NCBI RefSeq assembly: GCF_003569805.1
Contig: NZ_KZ984051.1
Coordinates: 1,811,953 to 1,875,952, forward strand
Direction: 5' to 3'
Source of the DNA: Microbacterium halotolerans
Lineage (GTDB): Bacteria; Actinomycetota; Actinomycetes; Actinomycetales; Microbacteriaceae
DNA length: 64,000 nucleotides
Within the stretch, counting starts at the first letter, position 1, and every line of letters begins with the position of its first letter. Shown piece by piece: positions 18,467 to 27,800 of the stretch. The translations under genes and the position numbers were made by a program. Below the pieces are notes generated by a model. The model was not told where the DNA came from and searched no databases. It saw only the letters and a program-made list of their open reading frames with translations.

Positions 18467-19041
18467 GCGAGATGCGCCCGTCATACGGCGAGTATGCGAC
18501 GCCCGAGGAACAGCGCCGTCGCATCGACTCGAATCCGCTGCCGGACGGGTCGCCGCGGCAGGAGCCGAAGCCTCGGCAGGAACCTGAGGTCTCGCGAGCC
18601 ACGGCGGCAGCGCCCACCGCGACGGCGGGCGACAGCCCGAAGCCACTGACGAGGGCACGCCGCATCGACCTGTTCGCCGCAGTGTTCCTGCTCGCCTGGG
18701 GACTGTTCTCGGTGATCCGGATGGTTCCGGAGCTCACGCAGCTCCCGTCGACGTTCTACGACGCGTTCGAGGTGATGGGCATCGACGCCGAGTTCTCTGA
18801 CCCGGCCGGCGCGCGCTGGTGGGGTGTGGGGGCCGCTTTCGTCTACGGCTTCGGCTGGTTGGTCGCCGCCGCGCTGACCTGGCGACGCGCCAGGCAGCGG
18901 AAGATCGTGTTCTGGGTGCCGCTGGTCAGCGCCGTGGTGGTCTTCCTGATCGTGATGCTCCTGATCGCCGTGCCTCTCGCAAACGACCCCGCCCTGCTGG
19001 ACGCACTGGTCTCGCAGATGGGCGAGCTGCCGCAGCCGTAG
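18463..19041 (+). CDS. DUF6264 family membrane protein
   Basis: A 192-aa protein with a disordered, charged N-terminal 65 residues (Pro/Glu/Arg-rich), then three probable transmembrane helices: [17 protein letters not shown], a [20 protein letters not shown] segment, and [19 protein letters not shown]. It resembles the DUF6264 family found in Microbacteriaceae; no function is known. The ATG overlaps the ispH stop as ATGA, so it is co-translated with ispH. Confidence 0.75.
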   Translation: MSEMRPSYGEYATPEEQRRRIDSNPLPDGSPRQEPKPRQEPEVSRATAAAPTATAGDSPKPLTRARRIDLFAAVFLLAWGLFSVIRMVPELTQLPSTFYDAFEVMGIDAEFSDPAGARWWGVGAAFVYGFGWLVAAALTWRRARQRKIVFWVPLVSAVVVFLIVMLLIAVPLANDPALLDALVSQMGELPQP

Positions 19042-19070
19042 CGCTCCTGACGGACGGCGATCCCACGAGA

Positions 19071-19112
19071 CGACGGATGCCCCGGCGCCGCAAGGCACCG
19101 GGGCATCCGTCG
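19071..19112. terminator. Bidirectional hairpin between the DUF6264 gene and fba
   Basis: CGACGGATGCCCCGG (19071-19085) pairs with CCGGGGCATCCGTCG (19098-19112); an inner GCC/GGC pair closes a GCAA tetraloop. It lies between two convergent genes. Confidence 0.85.
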
Positions 19113-19120
19113 TCGTCGGG

Positions 19121-20149
19121 TCAGCCCTTGGACTGTCCGAAGGAACCGAGCTGCTTGGTGGCTTCGATGACGCGGGCGGCCATCGCCGTCTCCGCGACCT
19201 TGCCCCAGGCGCGCGGGTCGTACTTCTTCTTGTTGCCGACCTCGCCGTCGACCTTGAGCACCTCGTCGTAGTTGCTGAACATGTAGTCAGCGATCGAGCG
19301 AGTGTATGCGTACTGCGTGTCCGTGTCGATGTTCATCTTGATGACGCCGTTGCGGACCGCGAGCGCGATCTCCTCGTCGGTCGAGCCGCTGCCGCCGTGG
19401 AAGACGAGGTCGAGCGGCTTCTCGCCCGTGCCGAACTTCTCGGCGATGCCGGCCTGGATCTCGCCGAGCAGCTCCGGGCGCAGCTTGACATTGCCCGGCT
19501 TGTAGACGCCGTGCACGTTGCCGAAGGTGAGTGCGGAGAGGTAGCGGCCCTTCTCACCGAGCCCGAGGGCCTCGACGGCCTTCGTCACGTCGCCGACGGT
19601 TGTGTACAGAGCGTCGTTCGAGCCCTCGTGCTGTACGCCGTCCTCTTCGCCGCCGACGACGCCGATCTCGATCTCGAGCAGGCCGCCGATGTTCTTCAGA
19701 CGGGGGAGGAGCTCGCTCGCGATCTGGATGTTCTCGTCGAGCGGCACGGCGGAGCCGTCCCACATGTGCGACTGGAAGATCGGCTCACGGCCGGCCCTGA
19801 CCTCTTCCTCGCTGGCCTCGAGAACAGGCAGAAGGAACGAGTCGAGTGCGTCCTTCGGGCAGTGGTCGGTGTGAACAGCGACCGTGATGGGGTAGTTCTT
19901 GGCGACCTCGCGCACGTAGCGGGCCATGGCGATCGCGCCGGTGGCGCGCGCCTTGACGGTCTGGCCGGCGAAGTAATCGGCTCCACCGGTCGTGACCTGG
20001 AGGATGCCGTCGGAACCGGCCTCCGTCAGGCCCTGCAGCACGGAGTTGATTGTCTGCGAGCTCGAGACGTTGATCGCCGGGTAGGCGAAGCTGCCCGCCT
20101 TCGCGCGATCGATCATGTCTGCGTACTGGTCAGCGGTGGCGACGGCCAT
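19121..20149 (-). CDS. fbaA: Class II fructose-bisphosphate aldolase
   Basis: This zinc enzyme cleaves or forms fructose 1,6-bisphosphate in glycolysis and gluconeogenesis. The 342-aa protein has the HTDHCPKD metal/active-site motif near residue 93, EIEIGVVGGEEDGV near 157, and the phosphate-binding HGGSGS with KMNIDTDTQ near the C-terminus. Length fits the type A class II form of Actinobacteria. It faces glpX, the bisphosphatase acting on the same metabolite, across a 179-bp intergenic region. Confidence 0.95.
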   Translation of the reverse strand: MAVATADQYADMIDRAKAGSFAYPAINVSSSQTINSVLQGLTEAGSDGILQVTTGGADYFAGQTVKARATGAIAMARYVREVAKNYPITVAVHTDHCPKDALDSFLLPVLEASEEEVRAGREPIFQSHMWDGSAVPLDENIQIASELLPRLKNIGGLLEIEIGVVGGEEDGVQHEGSNDALYTTVGDVTKAVEALGLGEKGRYLSALTFGNVHGVYKPGNVKLRPELLGEIQAGIAEKFGTGEKPLDLVFHGGSGSTDEEIALAVRNGVIKMNIDTDTQYAYTRSIADYMFSNYDEVLKVDGEVGNKKKYDPRAWGKVAETAMAARVIEATKQLGSFGQSKG

Positions 20150-20328
20150 GTAGTTTCCTTCGCAATCGGGTGAGCGGAACTCCCCTCACTCTACCGAGTG
20201 GCGCGGGAAGTCAGTAGCCGGGCGTGGAAATCATCCGGCATGACTCATGGGAAAGAAACGTGATTCTTGAGCGTGCTCGGAGCGTGAAGTCGCCTCGATC
20301 GGCGACGAGGGAGGAATAGGGTCAGAAC

Positions 20329-21312
20329 ATGACGACCGCTGAAGACATGATCCCCCTTCGCCCTGACCGCAACATCGCCCTCGAACTGGTGCGCGCCACG
20401 GAGGCGGCCGCCATTCGCTCTGTGCCGTTCATCGGCCGCGGACAGAAGGAGAAGGCGGACGGGGCCGCCGTAGACGCGATGCGCGCCTTCCTGTCGACTG
20501 TCGACTTCGACGGCACTGTCGTGATCGGCGAGGGCGAGAAGGACGAAGCTCCGATGCTGTTCAACGGCGAACAAGTCGGGACGGGGAAAGGCCGCAAGTA
20601 CGACATCGCGGTCGACCCGATCGACGGTACGTCGCTGACCGCCGCGGGGCGTCAGAACGCGCTGAGCGTGATCGCGCTGTCCGATCGAGGCACCATGCTC
20701 GATGCCTCGAGCGTGTTCTACATGGACAAGCTCGTCACCGGCCCCGCCGGAGTCGGCATCGTCGACATCCGTCTGCCCGTCGGCGAGAACATCCGACGGC
20801 TGGCGAAAGCGTCGGGGAAGCCCGTGGAGGAGATGGTGGTCTCCGTACTGAACCGCCCGCGCCACGAGAAGCTGATCGAGGAGATCCGGGAGGCCGGAGC
20901 GGGCACGCGGCTGATGTCGGATGGTGATGTCGCGGGTGGCATCAATGCTGCGCGCCACGACGCGCGCGTCGACATGTGCGTCGGCGTCGGCGGCAGCCCG
21001 GAGGGCATCGTCACGGCCTGCGCGATCAAGGCCCTCGGCGGGCACATCCAGGGTCGGATCTGGCCGCGCGACGACGAAGAGCGCCAGTCGGGCATCGACG
21101 CGGGCCTCAAGATGGACTACGCCTACGACGCGGAGGAGCTCGTGCGCGGGAACAACACGATCTTCGTCGCAACCGGCGTGACCGACGGGCAGCTGGTGGC
21201 CGGCGTCAACCGCAGCGGGGAGCACGTGTACACGGAATCGATCGTGCTGCGCAGCCACTCCGGAACCTTGCGGCGCGTCACCTCCGATCACCTCGTCTCC
21301 AAGTGGTTCTGA
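20329..21312 (+). CDS. glpX: Class II fructose-1,6-bisphosphatase
   Basis: The gluconeogenic phosphatase converts fructose 1,6-bisphosphate to fructose 6-phosphate. The 327-aa protein has the metal-binding GEGEKDEAPML and DPIDGTSLTA motifs, a GVGGSPEG loop and a normal length for GlpX. It is divergent from the aldolase gene, so both enzymes of this step pair may share a control region between 20150 and 20328. Confidence 0.95.
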   Translation: MTTAEDMIPLRPDRNIALELVRATEAAAIRSVPFIGRGQKEKADGAAVDAMRAFLSTVDFDGTVVIGEGEKDEAPMLFNGEQVGTGKGRKYDIAVDPIDGTSLTAAGRQNALSVIALSDRGTMLDASSVFYMDKLVTGPAGVGIVDIRLPVGENIRRLAKASGKPVEEMVVSVLNRPRHEKLIEEIREAGAGTRLMSDGDVAGGINAARHDARVDMCVGVGGSPEGIVTACAIKALGGHIQGRIWPRDDEERQSGIDAGLKMDYAYDAEELVRGNNTIFVATGVTDGQLVAGVNRSGEHVYTESIVLRSHSGTLRRVTSDHLVSKWF

Positions 21313-21426
21313 ACCGATCGCGCCCGGATCGTGACCTTCAATCCCACTTCCGTGCAGGAACGGATGCAAGAATGAGCTACGGCGGAAGAGGGGTCGCGCC
21401 GTGCGGCTCGCCGTCGAGGCTGATCT

Positions 21427-21624
21427 ATGACGACTGACAATCCGACCGGGCGGGTCACCGGTGCCAAGGCCGTCGTGAAGGATGCTCAGGACCCTTCACG
21501 ACGACCGGACGTTCTGTTCCGGGTGCGACGAGCACCGGGACAGGAAGCGAGCCCGTGGTGGAACATCTGCGCCTTCGTGATCTTCTCCAGCGGTGTGCTC
21601 GGCGTGCTCAGCTTCCTTCCGTAG
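21427..21624 (+). CDS. Small membrane protein, unknown function
   Basis: A 65-aa protein of unknown function. The first 45 residues are polar and basic (VLFRVRRAPGQEASP), followed by a tryptophan pair and a single C-terminal hydrophobic helix (WWNICAFVIFSSGVLGVLSF). This tail-anchored layout and the coding-like composition suggest it is real. Its 3' end overlaps the convergent rmuC gene by 17 bp, so both stop codons lie inside the other gene. No strong ribosome-binding site precedes the ATG. Confidence 0.5.
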   Translation: MTTDNPTGRVTGAKAVVKDAQDPSRRPDVLFRVRRAPGQEASPWWNICAFVIFSSGVLGVLSFLP

Positions 21625-22957
21625 CCACCGACTCCGGTTCGTCGGCCTCGCGATCCGCGTTCGCGTCAGGAGCGTCGCTGTCCGCCTGCTCCAGCAGCTC
21701 CGGCGCTGTCAGGCGGCGCACCGGCTCATCGATGGTCTCCAGTTCCGGTGACTGTGCGAGTTTCGACGCATCGATGCCGGGGAACTTGCGCGCCGTCGAC
21801 AGCACACGACCCTCGAGCGAACCGACGAGCTTGTTGTAGGAGTCGACTGTGCGCTCGATCGCGCGCCGCATCCCGTCGGCGTGACCGGACAGCGTGCCGA
21901 GACGTTCGTAGAGCTCGTTGCCGAGCTCGAACAGGGTGCGGGCCTCGTCGGATACCTCCTGCTGCGTCCATGAGTACGCGACGGTCTTCAGCACCGCCCA
22001 GAGGTTGACCGGTGATGCCAGGGCCACACGACGGGAGAAGGCGTGTTCGAGCAGCGCAGGGTCTTCGCTCAGGGCGGCCGCCAGCACCGATTCGCTCGGA
22101 ATGAAGCACACCACGAACTCAGGGCTCTGATCGAGGCCCGTCCAGTAGGCCTTCTTCGCGAGGGCGTCGACGTGCGCCCGCACCGCCTTGACATGCTTCG
22201 CCATCAGGCCGGCACGGCGCGCACCCGCGTCTCCGGTCGAGGTGTCGGGAATGGCGCTGGCATCGAGGAAGGACTCCAGCGGTGCCTTCGCATCGACGGC
22301 GATCGCTTTGCCACCCGGCAGGCGCACCACCATATCGGGGCGGCCGACGCCTGCGTCCGAGGAGACCTGCGCCTGCAGGTCGAAGTCCACGCGCTGCAGC
22401 AGGCCGGCCTCCTCGACGATGCGCCGCAGCTGCGCCTCGCCCCACGCTCCGCGCGCCGTCGTCGAACGCAGCGCACTCGCCAGCGACTGCGTCGTATCAC
22501 GCAGCTGCTCGTCGGAGCGATGAGCGGCCCTGAGCTGCTCGGCGACCTGGCCGAACTGCTCCTGCCGTTCCTTCTCCATCGCGCCCACGCGCTGCTGCAT
22601 CCGGGTCAGTGTCTCCTGCACCGGTGTGAGCGCCTGCAGAACGGCGCTCTCGCGCTGAATCCGCGCGGCGGACTCAGCGCGTTCGGTGCGTTCGCGCTCG
22701 ATGTTCTCGCGGCGCTGCGCGTCTTGTCGAGCGACCGTGTCGCGCAGAGAGGATGCTTCGCCCTCGACACGCGAGAGCTCGGCGCGCAGGGCCGAGGTGG
22801 CCTCCACGACGCGGTGCTCCGCCTGCGCCCGCACCGTCTCGACGGCGTGCGAGTTCGCGGCCTCGGCGCGGGCTGCTCGGCCGGAGCGGGCGAACCACCC
22901 GATCGCGGCGCCAGCGGCAAGGGCGAGGAGCACGAGAACGACGGTGATGGAGTCCAT
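21608..22957 (-). CDS. rmuC: DNA recombination protein RmuC
   Basis: RmuC limits inversions at short inverted repeats; the family has a PD-(D/E)xK-like nuclease core. The 449-aa protein starts with a transmembrane anchor (ITVVLVLLALAAGAAIGWFA), then a long coiled coil of about 150 residues rich in Glu/Arg/Gln. The conserved domain has ARGAWGEAQLRRIVEEAGLL, VRLPGGKAIAVDAKAPLE and VVCFIPSESVLAAAL. The ATG at 22957 was chosen over one at 22966 because AGGA lies 8 nt upstream. Confidence 0.92.
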   Translation of the reverse strand: MDSITVVLVLLALAAGAAIGWFARSGRAARAEAANSHAVETVRAQAEHRVVEATSALRAELSRVEGEASSLRDTVARQDAQRRENIERERTERAESAARIQRESAVLQALTPVQETLTRMQQRVGAMEKERQEQFGQVAEQLRAAHRSDEQLRDTTQSLASALRSTTARGAWGEAQLRRIVEEAGLLQRVDFDLQAQVSSDAGVGRPDMVVRLPGGKAIAVDAKAPLESFLDASAIPDTSTGDAGARRAGLMAKHVKAVRAHVDALAKKAYWTGLDQSPEFVVCFIPSESVLAAALSEDPALLEHAFSRRVALASPVNLWAVLKTVAYSWTQQEVSDEARTLFELGNELYERLGTLSGHADGMRRAIERTVDSYNKLVGSLEGRVLSTARKFPGIDASKLAQSPELETIDEPVRRLTAPELLEQADSDAPDANADREADEPESVATEGS

Positions 22958-23011
22958 GGGCACCATCCTGCCGAGGGTCTCCGACATTCCCGCCTCCGGG
23001 CGCGTCGGGTG

Positions 23012-23605
23012 CTACGCCGCTGCGCTTTGCGGTGCAACAGGTTCCGTCAGCTTCACCTTCGCGCCGATTGCCCGCGCGAGGATCGTGACGTCCGCTGCCT
23101 CGTGGCGCCGTCCTGCGTCGATCACGATCTGCGCGCAGGCGAGGGCGTCGGCGATCGCCTCATGGTGGGCGAACTCGTGGTGCCCTGCCGCTTCGGCGGC
23201 GATCGGCAGCCGATACGACGGCAGGTCGTACACTTTCCGGGCGACCTGCAGTGAGCACAGATAGCGGTAGGAGTTGAGTCCAGCGCCGGTCGCCTCACAG
23301 GCCGATCGGAGCACGCGTGTGTCGAAGGCCGCACTGTGTGCGACGAGCACATCATCCGCGATGAAGCCGACCAGTGCACCCAGTTGCTGAGTCCATCCGG
23401 GAGCTGAAACGACATCATCCGGAGAGATGCCGTGGACGCCCATGTTCCCCGGGTGGAAGGTGTCGTGACCTGCGGGAGGCCGAATCAGCCAGCCGGCCGT
23501 TTCGACGACCCGACCGTCTCGAACGCGCGCCAGGCCGACCTGACATGCGGAGGCGGGAGATCCGTTCGCCGTCTCGAAGTCGATGGCAGTGAAGTCGAGA
23601 GGCAT
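23012..23605 (-). CDS. DEDDh-family 3'-5' exonuclease (DnaQ-like)
   Basis: A 197-aa exonuclease of the DnaQ/epsilon superfamily. Exo I has FTAIDFETANG (Asp9, Glu11), exo II has VLVAHSAAFDTRVL, and exo III has FAHHEAIADALACA, giving the DEDDh set. It is a free-standing exonuclease, without a polymerase domain, and may act in repair. It lies 54 bp upstream of rmuC on the same strand, so the two DNA-processing genes may be co-transcribed. It is divergent from ychF. Confidence 0.85.
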   Translation of the reverse strand: MPLDFTAIDFETANGSPASACQVGLARVRDGRVVETAGWLIRPPAGHDTFHPGNMGVHGISPDDVVSAPGWTQQLGALVGFIADDVLVAHSAAFDTRVLRSACEATGAGLNSYRYLCSLQVARKVYDLPSYRLPIAAEAAGHHEFAHHEAIADALACAQIVIDAGRRHEAADVTILARAIGAKVKLTEPVAPQSAAA

Positions 23606-23706
23606 GCCCTGAAGTCTGCTCCCCGAGCATGGGAGGTCAAAACCGACGCGGCCGTTCCCCGGCGATCCGGAGGGTTCGGCGGTCGACGCACGTAGACTGT
23701 CGTTCC

Positions 23707-24780
23707 GTGGCTCTGACTATCGGAATCGTCGGACTTCCCAATGTGGGCAAGTCGACTCTCTTCAACGCCCTGACCAAGAACACCGTGCTCGCGGCGAACT
23801 ATCCGTTCGCGACGATCGAGCCGAACGTCGGGGTGGTCGAGCTGCCTGACCAGCGGTTGAATCGGCTGGCCGAGATCTTCTCGTCGCAGAAGATCCTGCC
23901 CGCGCCGGTGTCGTTCGTCGACATCGCAGGCATCGTGCGAGGTGCGAGCGAGGGAGAGGGGCTCGGCAACCAGTTCCTCGCGAACATCCGCGAGGCGGAC
24001 GCGATCGCACAGGTCGTGCGCGGGTTCACCGACGGCGATGTCGTGCACGTCGATGGCAAAGTCGATCCCTCCAGCGATATGGAGACGATCAACACAGAGC
24101 TGATCCTGGCTGACATGCAGACGCTCGAGAAGGCTGTTCCCCGCCTCGAGAAAGAGGTCAAGGGCAAGAAGACGGATCCGGCCGTGCTCGCCGCGGCGAA
24201 GGAAGCCGCAGCGATCCTCGAAGACGGCACGACGCTGTTCCAGGCAGGATTCGACACGACTCCGGTCAAGGAGCTCGGCCTGCTCACCGCCAAGCCGACG
24301 CTGTTCGTGTTCAACGTCGACGAGGGCGTGCTCACGGACGAGGCCCGGATGGCAGAACTGGCCGCGCTCGTCGCGCCGGCGAAGGCCGTGTTCCTCGACG
24401 CGAAGGTCGAGTCGGAGCTGATCGATCTCGACCCGGATGAGGCAACGGAGCTGCTGCAGTCGCTGGGTCAGGAGGAGTCGGGTCTCGACCAGCTCGCCCG
24501 CGTCGGGTTCGAGACGCTCGGGTTGCAGACGTATCTGACGGCGGGCCCGAAGGAAGCGCGTGCGTGGACGGTGCGCAAGGGCGCGACTGCCCCGCAGGCG
24601 GCCGGCGTCATCCACACGGACTTCGAGCGCGGCTTCATCAAGGCCGAGATCGTCTCCTTCTCCGACCTCGACCAGCACGGTTCGATGAGCGAGGCGAAAG
24701 CCGCCGGGCGCGTGCGCATGGAGGGCAAGGACTACGTCATGAAGGACGGCGACGTGGTGGAGTTCAGGTTCAATGTTTAA
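23707..24780 (+). CDS. ychF: Redox-regulated ATPase YchF (3' end replaced by inserted DNA)
   Basis: YchF is a universally conserved Obg-related P-loop ATPase that binds ribosomes. The 357-aa protein has the P-loop GLPNVGKS (residues 9-16), DIAGIVRGA, an NVDE motif that replaces the usual NKxD and favours ATP, and the C-terminal TGS domain ending GDVVEFRFNV. The start is a GTG. Oddly, the last five codons (AGG TTC AAT GTT TAA) are AT-leaning, unlike the rest of the gene, and a GC-rich version of the same 3' end lies at 31494-31526. The final residues therefore seem to be supplied by the adjacent insertion, which leaves the protein intact. Confidence 0.95.
   Translation: MALTIGIVGLPNVGKSTLFNALTKNTVLAANYPFATIEPNVGVVELPDQRLNRLAEIFSSQKILPAPVSFVDIAGIVRGASEGEGLGNQFLANIREADAIAQVVRGFTDGDVVHVDGKVDPSSDMETINTELILADMQTLEKAVPRLEKEVKGKKTDPAVLAAAKEAAAILEDGTTLFQAGFDTTPVKELGLLTAKPTLFVFNVDEGVLTDEARMAELAALVAPAKAVFLDAKVESELIDLDPDEATELLQSLGQEESGLDQLARVGFETLGLQTYLTAGPKEARAWTVRKGATAPQAAGVIHTDFERGFIKAEIVSFSDLDQHGSMSEAKAAGRVRMEGKDYVMKDGDVVEFRFNV
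24748..24780 (+). repeat. Left copy of the ychF 3'-end repeat (attL-like)
   Basis: These 33 bases encode GDVVEFRFNV and the TAA of ychF. The first 18 (GGCGACGTGGTGGAGTTC) are identical to 31494-31511. The remaining 15 differ from the right copy at 6 positions, nearly all of them synonymous changes. Confidence 0.85.
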
Positions 24781-24848
24781 ATTTCATGCTTGATCAGGCG
24801 TTCTTTTTTGGATTGGGATGAATCGCTGGAGTCGAATTCCGGTCTTGT

Positions 24849-27800
24849 ATGACTGCGATGGCATATCAACTCGGGAGTGGTCACGTGCCTGACATCGGGC
24901 CTTTTTCGGTTGAGCCGAAGCAGATTGAAGGGCTCGATGGGCCTGGGTTCGCGGACCTCGTTGGCAGGCTGCTCGCAGCGGAGATCGCTCGCGCGGGTTT
25001 GGCGGGATGGACGCTCACCCAGACGTATCGAACGAACGCAGCAGATGGCGGTGTCGATGCGGGGCTTAGCAATTCGTCCGGGACAAGTTGGTTACCGGCG
25101 GGAGGCTCCGCCTGGCAGTTCAAGGCCGGTGATCTTCCGCCAGCCGCCTGCGAGAAGGAGCTGCGTGGCGCCACCGCAGCGGTCGAGATTCTGAAGGCCG
25201 ACGGTTCCTACCGTCTGGTGCTGGGAAAGTCACTCGCCCCGAATCTCGTCGCCACACGCAAAGCGCGTTTGGAGAACGTTGCGCGGGCTCTCGGAGTGAA
25301 GGTCGTGCCGGGTATGATCGAGGTGCTCGCAGGAGACTCGCTTGCACGATGGGCCGAGGAGTTTCCTGCTGTCGCAAGTAGCCCGTCCATTAGGGGCATG
25401 GGGACGATCGGCCAGACGTTTGGCGAGTGGTCTGACTCCGTGTCGCACACGACGACTTGGGTGCCGTCCGAAGCGCGCGAGAAGCAGATCGAAGACCTGC
25501 GCGTGGCTATCCAGTCGGGGGACGAGTCCGGAGTCCACGTCGAGGGCGTAAGCGGCCTCGGCAAGACACGAATGGTGATGGAAGCGCTTCGCGATCAACC
25601 AAACGAGGCACTGGTCGTCTACGTTCCGAGCGAAGACCAGTTTCCGCCTGCGGTACTGAATCATCTTCAAACTCAAGCTCGCTCAGCTGTCGTTGTGATT
25701 GACGAGTGCGATGCCAAACGGCACGATGTCTTCGCGGGCATGCTGCAGACCGGCACGAGGATCCGCCTGGTGACAATCAGCGAGCCCTCTCAACGTGCTC
25801 CCCGAGCGGCGACACTCCTTGTCAAGGCGTTCGATGACGAGCCACTGTCGAAGCTTCTCCAAGAGAACCTGCCCACGCTGTGGCCCGAAGCGACGCGCGT
25901 GATCGTCGAGGTATCGGCCGGCAACATCGACTATGCGTTGAAGTGTGCGAAGGCGCTGATCGCGCAGCGCCCGGGCTTTGCCCGTCAGCTCGTCGACCCC
26001 GCCGACATCCGACAGTTCATCGCAGATGAACTCCCCGGTGGTGCACTTTTTTTAGCATCCTCCGCCCTGGCCCTCTTTAGTCGGCTCGGCTTCGACGGCG
26101 ATCTAGTGTCGGAGCTGCGCACGGTGAGCGCCGCCCTCGCCATCCCTGAAAGCGACCTAAGGGCGGCGGCTGCTGAACTCACGGCGAAGGGTCTTCTCTC
26201 TTCGCAGGGGCGCTATCGCAGTGTCGGACCGAGCCCCGTTGCGATCTATCTGGCCTCAAATGGGTGGACTGAGTTCGGATCTCGCATTGTGACCGACTTG
26301 ATCCCTACACTGACCGACGACCTGATCGAGCGACTGTTTGCGCGGGCCGCCGAGATTGGCGACGCTTCCCTGCCCCGCGCTGTGGTCGACAAGATGCTGG
26401 GGGAGAGCGGCCCGCTTAGTTCACTTCAGGCGGTCGCCGGCGATCGCAGGGGCAGTCTGATCGAGCACCTCGCAGTGCTCTCCCCGGGGCGCGTGTCCCG
26501 GCGGATCTCCTACCTACTGGGGAGCGTAACCAAGGCTGAATTGCTGGCTGCAAGCGGAGCACGGCGACCCCTCATCTGGTCGCTCCAGAAACTGGTGTGG
26601 CACTCGGAGACCTTCTCGGAGGCGGCCGACTCGCTGCTGCTGCTTGCCCTTGCCGAGAACGAAACCTTCTCCAACAACTCGACCGGCGTGTGGGTGGAGC
26701 TCTTTGGCACGATGCTTCCAGCGACGTCGACATCGCCAGAGGCTCGACTCGCCTACCTTCGCGGAAAGCTCGCGTCTGAGGACTCGCAAGTCCGTTCGCT
26801 CGTCGTAAGCGCGGCTGGTCGCGCGCTGGAGAGTCATGAGTCGACGATGGTGTCCGGTGAACTCCAGGGCGGCGTCGTCGTCGAACCGCGGGGTGCCCCC
26901 AAGACATGGGGAGAGGTCTGGGCGTACAGAAACGCGATGATCGACCTGCTGAGAACGCTCGCCGACGATCCGGATCCGGCCGTTGCTGAGGAGGCAGTGA
27001 AGTCTCTCACCGGGGCCATCCATGGCGCGCTCGGCATTCCTACCGTGCAGGAACATCTCGCTGAGACCCTTGCTTCGCTGCCCGCTGGGCAGCTTCAGCT
27101 CGCGCGCGCCGAACTCGCGGATCTCAGTTCGCTCTACGACCGTACGGGGGATGAACGCAAGCACTCGGAAAATATCGACGCGATGATCGCGGCACTCCCC
27201 AGTGAGTCTGTCGCTGACCGACTGTGGGTGATAACTCACGCCTCGCCATGGGATCGTCGGAATACGGACATCGAAGCAGACCTGCTCGATGCTCTGAGCG
27301 ACATGACCCCAGAAGAAGCTACGGCTTCCCTGATAGAAGCCCTGTCGAACGAGATTCCGACAGATTTCAACGTTGGCGCCGCGATCGCGCGTCTTGGCGT
27401 AACGAACGAGCGCGACGAGCAGTTCTTGATCGAGTTGTCCGGGGCGTCGAACTCGAGGGCCCTCACGGGGTACTTGCTGGCAAAGGATGAGCTCAGCCCG
27501 GGGGCTTACGACAGTTTCGTCGATGGCATGGAAACGGATCGCGCAACCAAGCTCAGGCTCACCACCCAGGGCCCACGCACGCCGCGAGCGGGAGAGCGGA
27601 TTGCGGAGCATCTTCCGCATATTTCCGTCGCCGAAGGCGCACGCGCGGTGTTCTACTGGCTCCGCGAGGAAAGCGACGAGGCGCTCTTACAGCAGTACAT
27701 CGAAGACTGGTTGAAGAGAGTCGAGACGCAGGCTGATTACAGTGCGCTTGTCGACTTCATTGCCTTCGCGATTCATGGTCGCTCCGGCCTAGCTGCCGAT

